Shown piece by piece: positions 59,867-64,000 of a DNA stretch of 64,000 bases (positions are counted from its first letter, which is position 1; each line of letters begins with the position of its first letter). A program made the translations under genes and the position numbers. Source of the stretch: Dipylidium caninum (lineage: Eukaryota; Platyhelminthes; Cestoda; Cyclophyllidea; Dipylidiidae); NCBI GenBank assembly GCA_017562135.1, contig QEYB01000766.1, positions 1-64,000 on the forward strand. The letters run 5' to 3'. The notes beneath the pieces are model-generated. The model was not told the origin of the DNA. It did not search any database and was given only the letters and a program-made list of their open reading frames with translations.

Positions 59867-62770
59867 GTAAGGCTTAAAGCATGCAAGATGGTTTCTTATC
59901 CTATAAAGGTGAAAAAGATGGGATGAAAACTCAAAAGGCTATTGCATTTATGATAGTCATTTGCAACTTTCAAGTGATGTGTAATCCATCAGTCGACAAA
60001 AAAAGATTATTAGGGACTGTGATAAGAAAACTGAGCTGCGCGACCTCTGGAAAAAAAGGGAGGTTTACGAGTAGCTGGAGTCTTCCTCAACAAATCCACG
60101 TAAATACCACATACGATTTAGGCATTGGATTCCCTTATTAAGCAAGATAAATGAGGAAGTCTGTCCTACATAAACTTCTTTAACAAGTAGTTGATGCTTC
60201 GCAATAGCATCAATCCCGAATTACTCATGATGTTGTTTCTTACGTAAGAGTTGTCATTACCCCTTGCAATGTTAACTAAAACGTTAAGAATGAAAAGACA
60301 TTTTAATTGGTATTTGTCAAACGTTATTGCAGGGATACTTTTAACTTATATTTTAGAATTGGATTTCGTTTAATTCAACTCACTGATGGCTACCACAACA
60401 AAGGATTGAATGGCTGTGAAACGGCTCATCATCACAAAACAATGTATTACTCCTCTGGTCCTCCAATCTGTCCGTCATCACAACTCCGTTTTATGCTCTT
60501 TTTAAAGGGATTACGTGATTTAATATATATACGAAAAATGGTTGTAAACCTTCACTAAAGCTTGATCGAATAGATGCTTGAACGTTAGGGTAGATCAGTA
60601 TCTACTGTCATGGGAAATCGGTTCCTGGTCTAGTATCAACGAGGTGTTAAATTTGCTATAAACTGAAAGCCTAGGTGATTTATTCCGCTTTTGATTACTG
60701 TGCATATATGAGTATATCACTCTTGTAGCGCCAAAATAGAAGAAGAATGGTGGATATGAATAACTGCGGAATAACGTTAGCGTCATAATTGTATAGGACT
60801 ATCCCCAGAGGACGGTCTTGTCGCCTTCGTGAGGCGAATTATAAAGAGGTTGTGTCGTAAATATGAGTAATAAACGGGACATATTTCTGTACAATATGAA
60901 GGAAGACTATAAATCGCATGCTTAACATGATAAGCGCCACTTGTTATATGACCAACCGATTTAATTTTAAAGTGCTCAACTTTGTTTTCATCTCCAAGTG
61001 GTTTGCAAAATCTGTAATACATCAGACTTTCCATGAGTACATTTTAAAGAGGTATTTCTCAAACTGAAAAGAATCAAGTCGGTTGAAATATTATCCAAAT
61101 TTACTATGAATGGTTTATCCATATACAATTTTGGTTAAAACGGCTGTAATCCATAAATAATAAATCGTTCTTATTCGTCAATATAACGATGTCTCTACAT
61201 TTTTTGTAAGTCGATTTACATTTAACACCATATGAATGCAAGCCTGATAAAGCAAAGTGAAGAACAGGATTGATGAGAGGTTTTAAGAAGGCTTCTGCTT
61301 ACTGGTGGCATGTGAAAGCTTCTTGTCATATGGTGTAAATAAGCTTTAATATATGTATGTGAGTCTTAAAAGTATTTGGCTGCGCAACGGTGACAGCTGA
61401 TGCTACGACATCCGTCTACTTAGGTAGTGCGCAACAAAAGGTTATTCGCCGGCCTTGAGGTCCCTGAGCTCATTAAACAATTGTTAATGGGAAAGTAACG
61501 ATTAAATGGTGTCAAGCGTGTTGGTATTAAAGTTTTATTTAAATTTGCTTTTAGACAACTTAGGGTAGTTGAGGGTAGTTGAATTTGAAAACAAGTGTTG
61601 CGGTTATAGTTAGGTTAGTTCCAGGTTTTATACGTTCAGTATATTGAGTGCTTTGCGAATGCCACAAATCCTCCTATTGCATTTAGGAAGCAGAGCCTCA
61701 TGACACAAAAATTGGGATAAACGAACGATAAATCGCTCGTTAGAATCACAGACCCCTTTGCTTCACAGGCATGGTTAATTTCACCTACCATTTTGCAAAT
61801 GTAGCTTGTTTTACTTGTATGCTTTCACTCTGAAGGCCGAGGGAATGACATAATCTTTTCCTTACAAGTACTCGGACGACTTCCTATGTGTACAGCAACA
61901 AATTGGCACATAAAAATTCCTGGAGAGCAAGAAAGCATTAATAATTAGGATTTGATGATTACGTTCTTCTAATTCAAAGAGTGATATGTGAGGCTTACAA
62001 CGAAACGTACATCGCACCAAGCTTTTAGACAGATTGTCAGTTTTGCTATATTCGAGTTTTTCAGATAATGTTCACTTGGAAAAGTGTTCGTGCAACCTAT
62101 TGGGTTACAAAAAGGGTTGGCTAGGTCTAAGAGTCGGCATGTAACTTAGGGGCTAGCACAGTGCCAGTTTAAATTACTACTTTCGCTGTTGATTTTAGAC
62201 GAGATTGTGTGAAATACCGTTACAGGTCCATGCATATTATTGGTCCCCGACTTTCGAGATGTTGAAATCTTTGGCCCAGTTTTGAATTTCGGTATGGGAG
62301 GGAGTTTTATATCTCACGAATGATGCTCTATAAATGCTGTAAGTGGCCGCAGCTGTGCTTCAGTTGCTCGTGGTTATTGCGGCCTTATAAAACATATGAA
62401 GTTTGGCCCCCCTTTTGGGTAACTGATCAACGCTACTAATTCAGAGCGTTTTTCCATATATGCTCCGCTAATAAAACATTGCCCTTGTATCGTTTAAGGG
62501 CTGGATTTTTGAATAGATATTTGTGCTTTTAATTTACTTCGGTAATGGACGTCACCCGAATTTTTTACATTATAATACATACAAATTAACACATTTTTGA
62601 TCGCAGGAGGAGTACTTTGTTTTCTTTCCGTACGATTTTGATTTTTTTGCATTTATTTTTTATCTTGTTTTAATCGGCCACGGGCAGCCTACGGCTTTTA
62701 CAGGGTCTGCCTAGCGTGGCGTCCGTGCTTCCCCGTGCGTGGCTAATCTTGAGCTTCTGCTACAACCTTT
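59867..62770. other. AT-rich stretch between COE and RPL9
   Basis: It should contain any remaining 3' COE exons and the 3' untranslated region, then the RPL9 promoter. A TTTTAG acceptor at about 60356 opens a frame containing HHHKTMYYSSGPP, but its phase does not fit the last COE donor, so it is not joined. No other gene is supported. AT-rich composition with many stops fits untranslated or intergenic sequence. Confidence 0.45.
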
Positions 62771-62773
62771 AGG

Positions 62774-63376
62774 ATGAAAGTAATTTGTTCAAGTGAACGA
62801 GTGAAGATACCCACCAACGTCAAAGTGACGGTGCGAGCGCGTGTTGTCACGGTGAAGGGAAAACGTGGTACCCTTAGACGCAGCTTTCGGCATCTTTCTC
62901 TGGATATTAAGGCTACCAACCGTGCAGTTACGGTGACCAAGTACTTTGGTGTTCGCAAGGAATTAGCTGCCGTACGAACCGTCTGTAGCCACATCGAAAA
63001 CATGATCAAAGGTGTTCAGTTTGGATTTCAATACAAGATGCAGACCCTACGTGCCCATTTCCCCATCAGCGTCATTGTTCCTCCCGATGGTTCTAAAGTT
63101 TCCATCAAGAACTACCTTGGGGAGCGAACTACCCGTGTTATTCCGATGGCACCGGGCGTGAAAGCTGTTGGTGGCGGGGGTGCTTCGGAGATGCTAGCCA
63201 TTCAGGGCAATGATATAGAAGCTGTTTCTAAATGTGGTAGGCTGTTGATTTATCCTCCTAATTATTTTGTAGCCGCCATTATTCAACAGTCATGCGCTGT
63301 GCGTCATAAAGATATTCGGAAATTCCTGGATGGTATATATGTTACCGAGCGGGGCTATATCGAAGAATCTGTGTGA
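62774..63376 (+). CDS. RPL9: 60S ribosomal protein L9 (uL6), two exons, 188 aa
   Basis: Exons 62774-63236 and 63273-63376 join to 188 codons plus stop. Family landmarks are VKGKRGTLRRSFRH near residue 28, GVRKELAAVRTVCSHIENMIKG, GFQYKM, AHFPISV, NYLGE, a GND/E motif (IQGNDIEAVS) and the terminal KDIRKFLDGIYV. The length agrees with uL6 in other animals (about 190). The 36-base intron (63237-63272, GTAGG...TGTAG, phase 1) is in frame and has no stop, so reading straight through gives a false 200-residue protein with a hydrophobic insert just before AAIIQQ. uL6 sits on the large subunit near the factor-binding stalk base and is essential for translation. An AG acceptor one base before the ATG suggests a 5' intron or trans-splicing. 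Confidence 0.97.
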   Translation: MKVICSSERVKIPTNVKVTVRARVVTVKGKRGTLRRSFRHLSLDIKATNRAVTVTKYFGVRKELAAVRTVCSHIENMIKGVQFGFQYKMQTLRAHFPISVIVPPDGSKVSIKNYLGERTTRVIPMAPGVKAVGGGGASEMLAIQGNDIEAVSKCGRLLIYPPNYFVAAIIQQSCAVRHKDIRKFLDGIYVTERGYIEESV

Positions 63377-64000
63377 ATTTAATAATAGTGTTGTGGTCTC
63401 TATGTTTTTTTTATTGCCCGTATTGTCTGAAGTTAGCTTGGGGTCCCGGCGCTACTGGGTTTGGTAGAAGCCCTGGAATTATTATTCCTACCAAGCGGCG
63501 CCGCTTTTTCTTTGAAATGCCTGGTTTAGGCAAATCAACGGCCCACACTGCCCCCCTGGAGATCATTTGGGATGTGCATAGATTCCCGTCTTCCGCTTAT
63601 GCACTCGGTATGGTCTCGTACTAAGCGTTCGTAGTATTTCACATTATGATCTCGATTCTCCTGACATTTCTCAAAAACCACTTTTCAACGCCATAGTTTT
63701 ATTCTGTGACGGGTTGCGACAAACGTCAATGGGAATTTCAGGTGCGACCAAATTCGCATACCTTAGAAATTGAAACAAGTTTTCTCTACGCATGGGTGTG
63801 AGTGAATTTGAATGGTGTTGCTTGTCACTACTCTCCGAGACATGCTTGGGTGAGGTTAAACGTTTCCCCAATTGGAACTACGACCAGACTACTCTGTCAC
63901 CACATAGCTCTTGTCGTCACCTACTAGCTGGTTAGGCATCAGTTGAGTGGGTTTACTGTAGAACCGTACTGTTATTTGCTGTAATTCAGATAGTTGGGGC
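63377..64000. other. Downstream of RPL9, no recognised gene
   Basis: Contains the RPL9 3' end. A plus-strand frame at 63373-63624 reads GATGFGRSPGIIIPTKRRR and PGLGKSTAHTAP; it overlaps the RPL9 stop, has no family match I know and could be an exon of an unidentified gene or chance. The rest shows nothing. Confidence 0.35.

Noticed and set aside
60307..60558. Possible last COE exon containing HHHKTMYYSSGPP
   Set aside because: The acceptor at about 60356 gives phase 2, whereas the last COE donor is phase 0; the sequence does not resemble known COE tails.

Overview
This is a nuclear segment of a flatworm (Platyhelminthes), most likely a parasitic one and probably a tapeworm. The evidence is spliced GT-AG genes, several with introns of only 33-36 bases, together with COE/EBF, SMYD4-like, universal stress protein and tetraspanin genes. 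The species cannot be fixed from sequence alone. No virus, prokaryotic operon, CRISPR array, rRNA or convincing tRNA was seen.

Bases 1-22,114 form a tetraspanin neighbourhood. An intact six-exon tetraspanin lies on the plus strand (18292-19200). A second lies tail-to-tail on the minus strand (21188-22114), with the same exon plan but two single-base frame breaks. A third, diverged copy (about 6231-13058, plus) is broken in four of its six exons. The first 4.07 kb are a diverged duplicate of 15.1-18.55 kb, which is the upstream flank plus exon 1 and part of exon 2 of the intact gene. The copy stops inside exon 2, so it is a promoter-plus-N-terminus fragment.

Bases 25-44 kb hold three minus-strand genes: a single-exon universal stress protein (25276-25761); a six-exon SMYD4-like SET/MYND methyltransferase (27519-38182) whose 5 kb intron contains two decayed mariner copies; and an unrecognised gene of at least six exons with an EF-hand-like C-terminus (39824-41490). 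An upstream open exon (42962-43290) may be its start.

Bases 45.2-59.9 kb carry a COE (Collier/Olf/EBF) transcription factor on the plus strand. All 11 coding exons join in phase, and a CCAAT/TATA promoter plus a 5' untranslated exon is predicted upstream. Bases 62.7-63.4 kb carry ribosomal protein L9 (uL6), whose 36-base intron has no stop and a length divisible by three, so it is easily mistaken for coding sequence.

The genes are separate eukaryotic transcription units of different roles (surface membrane organisers, stress protein, protein methyltransferase, developmental regulator, ribosome). The strongest anomalies are the partial tetraspanin duplication and the clustering of single-base frame breaks in the first 22 kb, while every gene beyond 25 kb reads cleanly.
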